Source: an uncultured Clostridia bacterium
GTDB lineage: Bacteria; Bacillota; Clostridia; Oscillospirales; Acutalibacteraceae
Direction: 5' to 3'
NCBI GenBank assembly: GCA_947567585.1
Contig: CANONE010000017.1
Span: forward strand, 1-21,284
Length of the DNA stretch: 21,284 nucleotides
The position numbers and the translations under genes are program-made. Below, piece after piece: positions 14,343 to 21,210 of this stretch (position 1 is its first letter; each line of letters opens with the position of its first letter). The notes under the pieces are model-generated. The model was not told the origin of the DNA. It saw only the letters and a list, made by a program, of their open reading frames with translations, and searched no databases.

Positions 14343-14801
14343 TTAGGCCAGCGCCTTTTCTATAGCGCCCAGCACCGTGTCAAAATCAGCCTCTGTCACC
14401 AGTAAGCTGATCTCTACCTCGGATGTGGTAATCAGCCGGATATCCGCCTTGGTGCCGGAAATGGCCCCGAATACTTTTGCCGCGATGCCTGGCGTATTCT
14501 TCATAGCGGGGTCATATACCGATATCTTGTGGTTCACGGAACTGACAATTACATTTACCTGGGTCTCCTGCTTCAGCCGCGTGGTAAAAGCCAGCACATC
14601 CACCAGATCGTTATCGGAGATGGTAAAGGAAAGCCCCGTAAACGCCCCGTGGGTGGGCGCCATGGAGATCATGTCAATATTAATGTCATATTGGGCGATG
14701 GATTCAAAAATCTTCGCAATGGAATCTACCTGTGCGGGAAACCCCACCAAAGTCACCAAGGTGATATTATCTACTGTACTGATAACCGTATTCGCGCTCA
14801 T
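14343..14801 (-). CDS. Standalone tandem-ACT protein, like the aspartokinase regulatory region
   Basis: A 152-residue cytosolic protein with two ACT domains and no kinase domain. NITLVTLVGFPAQVDSIAKI (12-31) and MISMAPTHGAFTGLSFTISD (45-64) resemble ACT1 of LysC; KISVYDPAMKNTPGIAAKVF (92-111) and ADIRLITTSEVEISLLV (118-134) resemble ACT2, including the TSEVEIS signature. It is likely a lysine- or threonine-sensing regulatory subunit, comparable to the beta chain of Bacillus aspartokinase II, but encoded as a separate gene at the end of a lysine block. The start is ATG 14801, with SD AAAGGAAG just upstream. The frame stays open to 14984, but that part translates repeat copy B and is rejected. 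Confidence 0.85.
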   Translation of the reverse strand: MSANTVISTVDNITLVTLVGFPAQVDSIAKIFESIAQYDINIDMISMAPTHGAFTGLSFTISDNDLVDVLAFTTRLKQETQVNVIVSSVNHKISVYDPAMKNTPGIAAKVFGAISGTKADIRLITTSEVEISLLVTEADFDTVLGAIEKALA

Positions 14802-14829
14802 TTTTTCTCTTCCTTTCCGCGGGAAGGCC

Positions 14830-14901
14830 GCGGGGCTCTGCCCCGCACCCTGCCGCCTTTTGAAAAAGGTGGACGAAAACTTTTTCTCCGGGCTTTGCCG
14901 G
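14830..14901 (-). repeat. Dispersed three-hairpin intergenic repeat, copy B
   Basis: Read on the minus strand: CCGG/CCGG (14898-14901 with 14888-14891) around a CAAAGC loop; linker AAAAAGTTTTCGTC; CCACCTTTT with AAAAGGCGG (14853-14872, one A-C mismatch); GCGGGGC-AGA-GCCCCGC (14830-14846). The last stem differs from copy A by a compensated T-A to C-G exchange. It lies between dapB and the ACT gene, points with transcription, and ends 28 bases before the ACT ATG, the same distance as copy A. Confidence 0.85.
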
Positions 14902-14998
14902 TTTTGTTCCTTTGGCTCTGCGGCGGCGCCGAAAGTTTGCACGGAAAGCGCCAGCTGCCGTTTTAAACTAAAAAAAACCAGCATAAACAGTTGCGGCC

Positions 14999-15754
14999 TT
15001 AGCCAGTCTGAATAAGATGCGACATGTCATAGAGGCCGGCGGGCTTTCCCGCCATGAACACAGCGGCGTTGACAGCTCCGGCGGCGAAGAGCTCCTTGGA
15101 TTGGGCGGAATGGGAGAGGGTAATCACCTCATGGTTGCCGGCAAAAATCACCTGATGCTCTCCCACAATGGTGCCGCCCCGCACGGAATGGATGCCGATT
15201 TCCCCGCCCTCCCGCTTTTTTCGCTGAGAGTGGCGGTCGTAGGTATACTTCATGGCATTTTCCCGCACCTGGTTCACCGCGTCGGCCAGCATCAAGGCCG
15301 TGCCGCTGGGGGCGTCGATTTTCTGGTTGTGGTGGGCTTCCACAATCTCCACATCAAAGCCGGGGCCCAGCACCCGCTCCGCCTGTTTGGCCAATTCCAC
15401 CAGGAGATTGACCCCCAGAGACATGTTCCGGGAATAGAACACCGGCAGATCATTGGCCGCCTCTTCCACTGCATGGACTTCCTCCGGGGTATACCCGGTG
15501 GTACACAGCACAGCGGCGGCAGCGTGTTGGCGGCAGAAAAGCAGAATGGGCTCCAAAGCGCTGGGATGGGAAAAGTCCACTACCACATCCACGGGCTCCG
15601 TGACCTCCCGGACGTCCCGGTAAACCGGAAACTCCGCCTCTCCGGCCCGCAAGTCCACGCCGGCCGCAATGCGGCAGTCTGTCCGCTGCCGCACAAAATC
15701 CCGCACCGCAGCCCCCATCTTGCCGCCGCAGCCGCTGAGAAGAATATTGACCAT
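14999..15754 (-). CDS. dapB: 4-hydroxy-tetrahydrodipicolinate reductase
   Basis: NAD(P)H-dependent reduction in the diaminopimelate/lysine pathway. The 251-residue protein has a nucleotide-binding loop GCGGKMG (8-14), VVVDFSHPSA (57-66), CTTGYTPEE (84-92) and the active-site segment EAHHNQKIDAPSGTA (139-153), with catalytic His141 and Lys145. The length is at the short end for DapB, as in many Firmicutes. The ATG at 15754 lies 4 bases after the radical-SAM stop, with SD AAAGGA inside that gene's end, so the two are almost certainly cotranscribed and probably translationally coupled. A 197-base gap with repeat copy B separates it from the ACT gene. Confidence 0.95.
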   Translation of the reverse strand: MVNILLSGCGGKMGAAVRDFVRQRTDCRIAAGVDLRAGEAEFPVYRDVREVTEPVDVVVDFSHPSALEPILLFCRQHAAAAVLCTTGYTPEEVHAVEEAANDLPVFYSRNMSLGVNLLVELAKQAERVLGPGFDVEIVEAHHNQKIDAPSGTALMLADAVNQVRENAMKYTYDRHSQRKKREGGEIGIHSVRGGTIVGEHQVIFAGNHEVITLSHSAQSKELFAAGAVNAAVFMAGKPAGLYDMSHLIQTG

Positions 15755-15758
15755 TTTA

Positions 15759-16712
15759 TCATTCCTTTGCTTTCTTTACTCTGGTCCTTACCTGACGGCA
15801 CAGGTCGCACACCGACCAGCACCGGCTAAGGTCCGGCGTTACCCCCGCCTCTTGCGCCAAAGCCAAAAGTCCCCGGGCCCCGCCGGCCAGCAGCGCTTTC
15901 GCGCAAGGGTCCGTGTAGGGGTCATAGCGGGCGGCAATCTCCGCCATGGATTCCTCCAAGAGATTCCCAATGGGATAGGCGCAGGCCAGCACGTCCCCGC
16001 TGGGTTCAATGGATAGGGAGCGGATTTTGTCCAGGGGCTCGGTGTAGGGCCGCGAGCCGCAGGTATCGTTTTTGTCCAGGGCCGGGGCGGGATAGTACCG
16101 CGCCAAATACTCCACCGCGTTCCCGGCCATAAAGATATCGTTCCCTTCTTCCACTGGCAGACCCAACCCCGCAAACCCTGCCAGAATCTCCCGGGTCCGG
16201 GCGTTCCAAGGGTTATCATGGGCTTCATTCACCACCCAGGCGGGAGAAAGACGCAAAATCCCCGGCGAGGCCGCCTCCAGGCTCCGGGCAAAGTGCAGCA
16301 CCGGCTCCAAGGGAATCGTCTCCTGGTGAAAGGCGTCCACAGAAAGGAGCACCTCGTTCACCCCAGCTGAAACCAGCTCCCCCGCCACCTGCCGGACGCG
16401 CTCCGGCCTTTTGGAAAAGTAGCCGTTGGTGATTACCTGCCGGGCGGGAACGCCGCAGTCCCGGGCAACGCTGTGAAGGCCGCAAACCACCTCTGGGTAC
16501 AGCAGGGGTTCGCCGCCAAAGGTCATGACGGACCGGATGGGATAATGCTCCGCCAGCCACCGTATGGCCTCTTGGGATTCCGCCAGCGGCACATGGCGCG
16601 CCCCCGGCTGGTTGATCCGCGCCCCTACCGAGCAGTGCTTGCAGCGGCCGGGGCAGTAAAAAGTGGTCATGAGCTCTATGCGGTCTACTACTAAATACTT
16701 TGATAAATTCAT
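15759..16712 (-). CDS. Radical SAM protein with SPASM-like C-terminus, unknown function
   Basis: A 317-residue radical-SAM enzyme. The SAM-binding cluster motif is C20-PGR-C24-KH-C27, followed by MTFGGEPLLYPEV (the GGE motif) and LLSVDAFHQE. The C-terminal third has SIEPSGDVLACAYPIGNLLEES, the usual SPASM/twitch pattern, and a Cys cluster CWSVCDLC (298-305), so an auxiliary Fe-S cluster is likely. The start chosen is ATG 16712, with SD AGAGGA 6 bases upstream; an in-frame ATG at 16730 has no SD. Its stop is 4 bases before dapB. No lysine-pathway role is known for this family, and no peptide precursor was recognised nearby, so the substrate stays unknown. Confidence 0.85.
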   Translation of the reverse strand: MNLSKYLVVDRIELMTTFYCPGRCKHCSVGARINQPGARHVPLAESQEAIRWLAEHYPIRSVMTFGGEPLLYPEVVCGLHSVARDCGVPARQVITNGYFSKRPERVRQVAGELVSAGVNEVLLSVDAFHQETIPLEPVLHFARSLEAASPGILRLSPAWVVNEAHDNPWNARTREILAGFAGLGLPVEEGNDIFMAGNAVEYLARYYPAPALDKNDTCGSRPYTEPLDKIRSLSIEPSGDVLACAYPIGNLLEESMAEIAARYDPYTDPCAKALLAGGARGLLALAQEAGVTPDLSRCWSVCDLCRQVRTRVKKAKE

Positions 16713-16778
16713 AACTTTTCCTCTTTCCATCGCAAAATATCGCGTTTTCTTTTAGATTCCATTCTTTGCGTGTGAAAG

Positions 16779-16974
16779 CGGTGCAGTTATGCGCAGCTCT
16801 TTGAAGGCCACGGGACGCTGTCCCGCACCCTGCGAACTTTTTGAAAAAAGTTCGATCAAAAACTTTTGCTCCGAATTTCCTTTGGTCCGTACCGCTAGCT
16901 TGCTGGGCGCGGCCGTTGGCTTTTGGGGTGGAGCAGATGTTTTACCCGGTGCGGGCCGCTGCGTAACTGCACCG
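16779..16974 (-). repeat. Inverted repeat enclosing repeat copy C, with competing local hairpin
   Basis: Fills most of the 315-base gap between the methyltransferase and radical-SAM genes. Outer arms: 16779-16797 (CGGTGCAGTTA-TG-CGCAGC) and 16958-16974 (GCTGCG-TAACTGCACCG), complementary except for two unpaired bases. The right arm also overlaps a local perfect 9-bp stem, ACCCGGTGC (16944-16952) with GCACCGGGT (16969-16977), so the two pairings exclude each other. Flanks show no target-site duplication. No gene was seen in the gap. Confidence 0.6.
16811..16867 (-). repeat. Dispersed intergenic repeat, copy C (diverged stems)
   Basis: Read on the minus strand: AAAAGTTTTTGAT, then CGAACTTTTT (16854-16845) with AAAAAGTTCG (16842-16833), then CGGGAC-AGC-GTCCCG (16825-16811). 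Both stem sequences differ from copies A and D, yet both stay fully paired. The first small hairpin of the other copies is not recognisable. It points with transcription and ends 98 bases before the radical-SAM ATG, farther than the other copies. Confidence 0.85.
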
Positions 16975-17027
16975 GGTTGTTACGTCGTTTTTTGGTCCTC
17001 ATGCTTTCTTGCCTCTCTTTTTTGCGT

Positions 17028-17645
17028 TTACCGAGCGAAATCAATTTGGAGCAGCTTGGTTCCGCTTGGCAGCTGGTTTTCCGCGCGTGCGATTCGTCTA
17101 TAGCCTATGCTGCCCAGAGTTTGTGTCAGCTCGTTCTCTTCCATCTGGTGGTGAATACCCGCCAGCTGGTCGAAGGCGTGGAGATAGGGCGAATCAGACA
17201 CCCAGCTTTCACTGGCGTTTATCTGGATAATACAGGAAACGTAGTTTGGAGCCACTTGCTGAACAGCCTTTTGAAAACAGGCATATCCAATATATTCAAT
17301 AAGCAGATCAGCCACCAGCAGCTCCGCCTTTGGAAGCCGGTCCGCCTCCTCCAAAAGGTCCAGCTGTACACATTCCAGTATGTCTGCAAGCTCCCCATAC
17401 CTCTCCCTGACCGCCGCCAGGTATTCGCCGTTAATATCCACGCCCACTACTTTGTGATACTTGTTCCGGTCCATGTGCTCCAGTCCGTTCCCACCGGCAA
17501 TGCCTAAAATAACAGCGGAGCTTATCGGATATGCGTTGAACTGGTTCCTCATCATCCGGTTCAGGCACTGCAATTGCATAACGGAATCAAATTGCATGTG
17601 ATTTTCGTAATCAGACAGCGGGATTTCTTCCCAAGGGTTCGCCAT
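17028..17645 (-). CDS. Class I SAM-dependent methyltransferase-like protein
   Basis: A 205-residue protein with a Rossmann-type SAM-binding start: VILGIAGGNGLEH (45-57; glycines 48, 51, 52, 54), acidic end of strand 2 VVGVDIN (66-72, Asp70), LDLLEEADRLPKAELLVADLLIEY (about 94-117). The N-terminus MANPWEEIPLSDYENHM is unusual and may form the substrate lid. The substrate is unknown. The start ATG 17645 has SD AAAGGA 6 bases upstream and lies 18 bases after the dapA stop, so it is in the dapA transcript. It has no known role in lysine synthesis. Confidence 0.82.
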   Translation of the reverse strand: MANPWEEIPLSDYENHMQFDSVMQLQCLNRMMRNQFNAYPISSAVILGIAGGNGLEHMDRNKYHKVVGVDINGEYLAAVRERYGELADILECVQLDLLEEADRLPKAELLVADLLIEYIGYACFQKAVQQVAPNYVSCIIQINASESWVSDSPYLHAFDQLAGIHHQMEENELTQTLGSIGYRRIARAENQLPSGTKLLQIDFAR

Positions 17646-17663
17646 GGTACGTCCTTTCCAAAT

Positions 17664-18557
17664 TTATTGAATCAGCCCGTGCTTTCTCAACATAGCGCTC
17701 AGGGCTTCCCTCTTGTCTTCGGGCATGGTGGTCAGGGGGAGGCGGCAATGATTGGTGGAGAGCATTCCCATCTGCCACAGAGCCTCCTTAATGGGGATGG
17801 GATTCACATCCATGAAAAAGCCGTCCATTAGGTCGATGTACTGGCTGTTCAGCGCCCTGGCCGTAGCCAGATCACCGTCAAGGGCGGCCTGAGCCAGTTG
17901 GTGCATCACTCCAGGCAGGGCGTTGGAAAACACGGAGATAACGCCCTTGCCCCCCAGGGCGATTACGGCCAGAGCCTGGTTATCCTCCCCGGAATACACA
18001 GCCAGATCATCCCCGCACAGGGCAATGGTCCGGGCCACGGAGGCGGTATCCCCGTTGGCTTCCTTGGTAGCCACAATATAGGGGTTTTGAGAAAGCGCCC
18101 GGTACGTTTCCGGCAAGATATTGCATCCGGTACGGCTGGGCACATTGTACAGAATGCAGGGCAGCTCCACACAGTCCGCGATATAGTCAAAGCTCTCGAC
18201 AAGCCCCTTCTGAGAGGTCTTGTTGTAGTAGGGGGTCACCAGCAGCAGGCCGTCTACTCCCAGCTTTTTGGCTTCCAGAGACAAGTCCACACAAAAGCGG
18301 GTATCATTGCTGCCCGTCCCCGCGATAACCGGGATGCGGCCTTTGACGCGCTCCACAATAAACGCGATGGTCTTTAAGTGCTCCTCCGAACTCATGGTAG
18401 CGGCCTCACCCGTGGTGCCGCAGGCAATAATGGCGTCTGCACCCCCTTCTATCTGAGCCTCTACCAACCGCTCCAGCTCATCCCAAAGAATCTCCCCACA
18501 CCGGTCAAAGGGCGTTGCCAGCGCGGTGCCCACGCCAGTAAAAATCGTATTCTTCAT
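17664..18557 (-). CDS. dapA: 4-hydroxy-tetrahydrodipicolinate synthase
   Basis: Condenses pyruvate and aspartate semialdehyde, the branch point to lysine and diaminopimelate. The 297-residue (beta/alpha)8 protein has Schiff-base Lys165 (ATKEANGD), the catalytic triad Thr49 (GTTGEAAT), Tyr111 and Tyr137 (LYNVPSRTG), and Arg142 for the carboxylate; all are offset by 4 from E. coli numbering. The start ATG 18557 has a strong SD, AGGAGG, 8 bases upstream. The upstream 300-base gap to asd holds repeat copy D. Lysine feedback cannot be judged from sequence reading. Confidence 0.96.
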   Translation of the reverse strand: MKNTIFTGVGTALATPFDRCGEILWDELERLVEAQIEGGADAIIACGTTGEAATMSSEEHLKTIAFIVERVKGRIPVIAGTGSNDTRFCVDLSLEAKKLGVDGLLLVTPYYNKTSQKGLVESFDYIADCVELPCILYNVPSRTGCNILPETYRALSQNPYIVATKEANGDTASVARTIALCGDDLAVYSGEDNQALAVIALGGKGVISVFSNALPGVMHQLAQAALDGDLATARALNSQYIDLMDGFFMDVNPIPIKEALWQMGMLSTNHCRLPLTTMPEDKREALSAMLRKHGLIQ

Positions 18558-18588
18558 AGAGATTACCTCCTAGAATGCTTGTAGCTCG

Positions 18589-18664
18589 CGGGGGCTTTGC
18601 CCCCGTACCCCCACCACCTTTTGAAAAAGGTGGACGAAAACTTTAATCCGACGTTTTGCGGATT
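18589..18664 (-). repeat. Dispersed three-hairpin intergenic repeat, copy D
   Basis: Read on the minus strand: AATCCG (18664-18659) with CGGATT (18650-18645) around CAAAACGT; linker AAAGTTTTCGTC; CCACCTTTT with AAAAGGTGG (18614-18633); CGGGGGC-AAA-GCCCCCG (18589-18605). It lies between asd and dapA, points with transcription and ends 31 bases before the dapA ATG. Confidence 0.88.
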
Positions 18665-18857
18665 TGAAACGGTAGCTGCCGCCACGGGGCCGAAGGTTCC
18701 AGGGGTTACCGGCCTTTAGGGATCGGGCGCCCAGCTGGCAGTTGGGTGGAGCCCCGGTAACATCTAACGGATCGCGCTGGCTCAGCTAGCAAGTTTCCCG
18801 CCAAGGTAGCGCGACACTTTGCGCACCCCCGCGAAGCGGATGCAACGTCACGTTGCC
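18665..18857 (-). other. Structured gene-free segment between asd and repeat copy D
   Basis: With copy D this makes a 300-base gap without a gene. It contains a perfect 7-bp inverted repeat GCAACGT-C-ACGTTGC (18842-18856) one base after the asd stop, and an 8-bp long-range pairing GTTACCGG (18705-18712) with CCGGTAAC (18754-18761) that encloses a 7-bp hairpin at 18730-18746. There is no T-tract, so no classical terminator; an RNA structure or remnant of a larger mobile repeat is possible. Confidence 0.45.
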
Positions 18858-19937
18858 TCAGTCAAAATATCCCAGCTTGCATAAGAGTTCGGCCATGAGG
18901 AGGCCGCCGCCGGCCGCGCCCCGCAGGGTGTTGTGAGAGAGGCATACGAACTTGTAGTCATACTGGGTGTCGGGGCGCAGGCGGCCGGCGGAGATGGCCA
19001 TGCCGCCTTCCAGGTCCCGGTCCAGCTTGGGCTGGGGCCGGTCGTTTTCGGTAAAGTAGTGGATAAACTGCTTGGGGGCGCTGGGCAGGTCCATCTCCTG
19101 GGCAGGGCCCTTGAATTCATTCCAGCGGCGGATGATCTCTTCCGCGCTCACCTTCTTTTCCAGGGAGAAGAACACAGCGGCCATGTGGCCGTCGGAAACA
19201 GGCACCCGCAGGCACTGAGAGGTAATGGAGGGGCTGGTGGCGTTGACGATGACGCCGTTTTCCACATGCCCCCAGATCTTTAAGGGCTCCTGCTCAGACT
19301 TCTCCTCCTCGCCGCCGATGTAGGGGATCACATTGTCCACAATTTCCGGCATGGTCTCAAAGGTTTTGCTGGCGCCGGAGATGGCCTGGTAGGTGCAGGC
19401 CAGCACCTTGGTAACGCCCAGGTCCAGCAGAGGGTGCAGGGCGGGCACATAGCTTTGCAGGGAGCAGTTGGACTTAACCGCGATAAAGCCCCGCTTGGTG
19501 CCCAGGCGCTTTCTCTGGTGGGCGATCACCTGGTGATGGTCCGCGTTGAGCTCCGGCACGATCATGGGCACATCCGGGTCGCCCCGATGCTGCTTATTGT
19601 TGGAGATAACAGGGCACTCCATCTTGGCGTACGCCTCCTCCAGGGCCGTGATTTCCTCCGACTTCATGTTTACCGCACAGAAGACAAAGTCCACCAGAGA
19701 GACGATTTTTTCCATATCCGCCTGGGCGTCGTAAACAGGCAGACCCGCCATGCTGCCAGGAATAGGAGTAGGCATAGCCCAGCGGCCCTTTAAAGCTTCC
19801 TGATAGGTTTTTCCCGCAGACCGGGCGCTGGCGGCCAAAGCCGTCACTGTGAACCAGGGATGATTTTCCAAAATGGTGGCGAAACGCTGGCCCACCATAC
19901 CCGTACATCCAATGATACCGACTCGATATTGCTTCAT
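18858..19937 (-). CDS. asd: Aspartate-semialdehyde dehydrogenase, archaeal/fungal-type subfamily
   Basis: NADPH-dependent reduction of aspartyl phosphate, feeding lysine, methionine and threonine. The 359-residue protein has the nucleotide loop GIIGCTGMVGQRF (7-19), catalytic Cys158 in KSNCSLQSYVP, SGASKT (187-192) and the active-site His251 in RVPVSDGHMAAVF. GCTGMVG with SNCS and the long C-terminal half place it with the archaeal/yeast-type enzymes rather than the E. coli type. The start ATG 19937 has AAAGGAT 9 bases upstream. It is the first gene of the block and has a strong promoter overlapping that of queA. The leader is only about 80 bases, too short for a lysine riboswitch. Confidence 0.95.
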   Translation of the reverse strand: MKQYRVGIIGCTGMVGQRFATILENHPWFTVTALAASARSAGKTYQEALKGRWAMPTPIPGSMAGLPVYDAQADMEKIVSLVDFVFCAVNMKSEEITALEEAYAKMECPVISNNKQHRGDPDVPMIVPELNADHHQVIAHQRKRLGTKRGFIAVKSNCSLQSYVPALHPLLDLGVTKVLACTYQAISGASKTFETMPEIVDNVIPYIGGEEEKSEQEPLKIWGHVENGVIVNATSPSITSQCLRVPVSDGHMAAVFFSLEKKVSAEEIIRRWNEFKGPAQEMDLPSAPKQFIHYFTENDRPQPKLDRDLEGGMAISAGRLRPDTQYDYKFVCLSHNTLRGAAGGGLLMAELLCKLGYFD

Positions 19938-20022
19938 TCCTTAACAATCCTTTCCATTCATCTGGAATGGCGGTTGCAATCCTTCCGCGCATCCTCTATA
20001 ATAATCCTTGTGTATCTTTCTT

Positions 20023-20051
20023 ATAATACCCCAGATTGCCTCTCTTGTCAA
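20023..20051 (-). promoter_or_regulatory. asd promoter
   Basis: Read on the minus strand: perfect -35 TTGACA (20051-20046), a 17-base spacer, and -10 TATTAT (20028-20023). Transcription would start about 80 bases before the asd ATG. The -35 overlaps that of the divergent queA promoter. Confidence 0.8.
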
Positions 20052-20072
20052 TTTTTTCAGTCCCAATATACT
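20045..20072 (+). promoter_or_regulatory. queA promoter
   Basis: -35 TTGTCA (20045-20050), a 16-base spacer, and -10 TATACT (20067-20072), about 30 bases before the queA ATG. Five of its six -35 bases are shared, on the opposite strand, with the asd -35. Confidence 0.6.
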
Positions 20073-20101
20073 ATGATTTTTTGTGGTGGAGCGTGAGCCA
20101 T

Positions 20102-21148
20102 ATGGAAAAGCCTTCTATGAAAACCAGCGATTTTTACTTCGACCTTCCCCAGGAGCAGATTGCCCAAACCCCTATAGAGCCTCGGGACGCCTCCCGGCTG
20201 ATGGTGCTGCATAAGGACACCGGGGCCGTAAGCCATCATCATTTTTACGATATCGTCGATTTCCTCCGCCCCGGCGACTGCCTGATCTTAAATGACTCCA
20301 GGGTACTGCCCGCCCGAATCTACGGGATCAAGGAAGATACCGGGGCCCATGTGGAATTTCTGCTGCTGGAAAACAAAGGGTCCGATCTCTGGGAAGTCCT
20401 GTGCAAGCCGGGGAAGCGGGCCCGGGCAGGCAGCCGCTTTGTCTTTGGCCAGGGATTATTTACCGGAGAGGTCGCCGGCGTGCAGGACGACGGGAACCGT
20501 CTGGTACGCTTTTCTTATGAAGAAAAGGAATCCTTTTTCCATTTGCTGGATCAGGTGGGGCAAATGCCCCTGCCGCCTTACATTAAGGAAAAGCTTCAAA
20601 ACCAGGAACGCTATCAGACCGTCTACTCCCGGGAAACCGGCTCCGCGGCGGCCCCTACCGCGGGCCTCCATTTCACTCCGGAGCTTTTGGAGAGAATTCG
20701 GAACAAGGGCGTTGAGACGGCCTTTGTCACCTTGCATGTAGGTTTGGGCACCTTCCGCCCGGTAAGCGCGGAAAATATCGCCGACCATAAAATGCACGCC
20801 GAGCACTACTTTATGCCCTCTGAAACCGCCGCGCTGATTAACCGCACCAAGTCCCGGGGCGGCCGGGTCGTCGCCGTGGGCACCACCAGCTGCCGGACGA
20901 TTGAGTCTGTAGCGCAGAAGGAGGGCCGCTTTCAGGAGAGCGGCGGATGGACGGACATTTTCATCTATCCCGGCTACCGCTTTCAAGGTATTGACGCGCT
21001 GATTACCAATTTCCACCTGCCGGAAAGCACCCTGATTATGCTGGTCTCCGCTTTGGCCGGGCGGGAGCATGTGCTGGCAGCCTATCAAGAAGCGGTGAAC
21101 GCGGGGTACCGGTTCTTTAGTTTTGGGGACGCCATGCTTGTGCTGTGA
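20102..21148 (+). CDS. queA: S-adenosylmethionine:tRNA ribosyltransferase-isomerase
   Basis: Transfers and rearranges the ribose of SAM onto 7-aminomethyl-7-deazaguanine in tRNA to give epoxyqueuosine, the penultimate step of queuosine synthesis. The 348-residue protein is of usual length and carries the family signatures KTSDFYFDLPQEQIAQTP near the N-terminus, LNDSRVLPARIYG, SAAAPTAGLHFT, TLHVGLGTFRPV, GTTSCRTIES and NFHLPESTLIMLVSA. The start ATG 20102 has GGAG 10 bases upstream; an upstream ATG at 20036 would lie before the predicted promoter -10 and adds unconserved residues, and ATG 20117 has a weaker SD. It is transcribed away from asd; a terminator follows. Confidence 0.96.
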   Translation: MEKPSMKTSDFYFDLPQEQIAQTPIEPRDASRLMVLHKDTGAVSHHHFYDIVDFLRPGDCLILNDSRVLPARIYGIKEDTGAHVEFLLLENKGSDLWEVLCKPGKRARAGSRFVFGQGLFTGEVAGVQDDGNRLVRFSYEEKESFFHLLDQVGQMPLPPYIKEKLQNQERYQTVYSRETGSAAAPTAGLHFTPELLERIRNKGVETAFVTLHVGLGTFRPVSAENIADHKMHAEHYFMPSETAALINRTKSRGGRVVAVGTTSCRTIESVAQKEGRFQESGGWTDIFIYPGYRFQGIDALITNFHLPESTLIMLVSALAGREHVLAAYQEAVNAGYRFFSFGDAMLVL

Positions 21149-21167
21149 GCAAAAAATTTTAGAGGGA

Positions 21168-21210
21168 AAAGCCCGCGAAGGTGCAGGAATACTGGGGTTT
21201 CGCGGGTTTT
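21168..21210 (+). terminator. Rho-independent terminator after queA
   Basis: CCCGCGAA (21172-21179) pairs with TTCGCGGG (21199-21206), extended by a G-T wobble and A-T pairs, followed by TTTT. It starts about 20 bases after the queA stop. The remaining bases to 21284 hold nothing that could be called. Confidence 0.85.

Noticed and set aside
16779..16974. Copy C region as a transposon-derived MITE
   Set aside because: The outer inverted arms fit, but no target-site duplication is visible and the other three copies lack such arms, so it is kept only as an alternative.
9910..18664. Repeat family as a CRISPR array
   Set aside because: The copies are kilobases apart, diverged and separated by genes.
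19938..20022. Lysine riboswitch in the asd leader
   Set aside because: The leader from the predicted start is only about 80 bases and shows no L-box features; the known element is over 150 bases.
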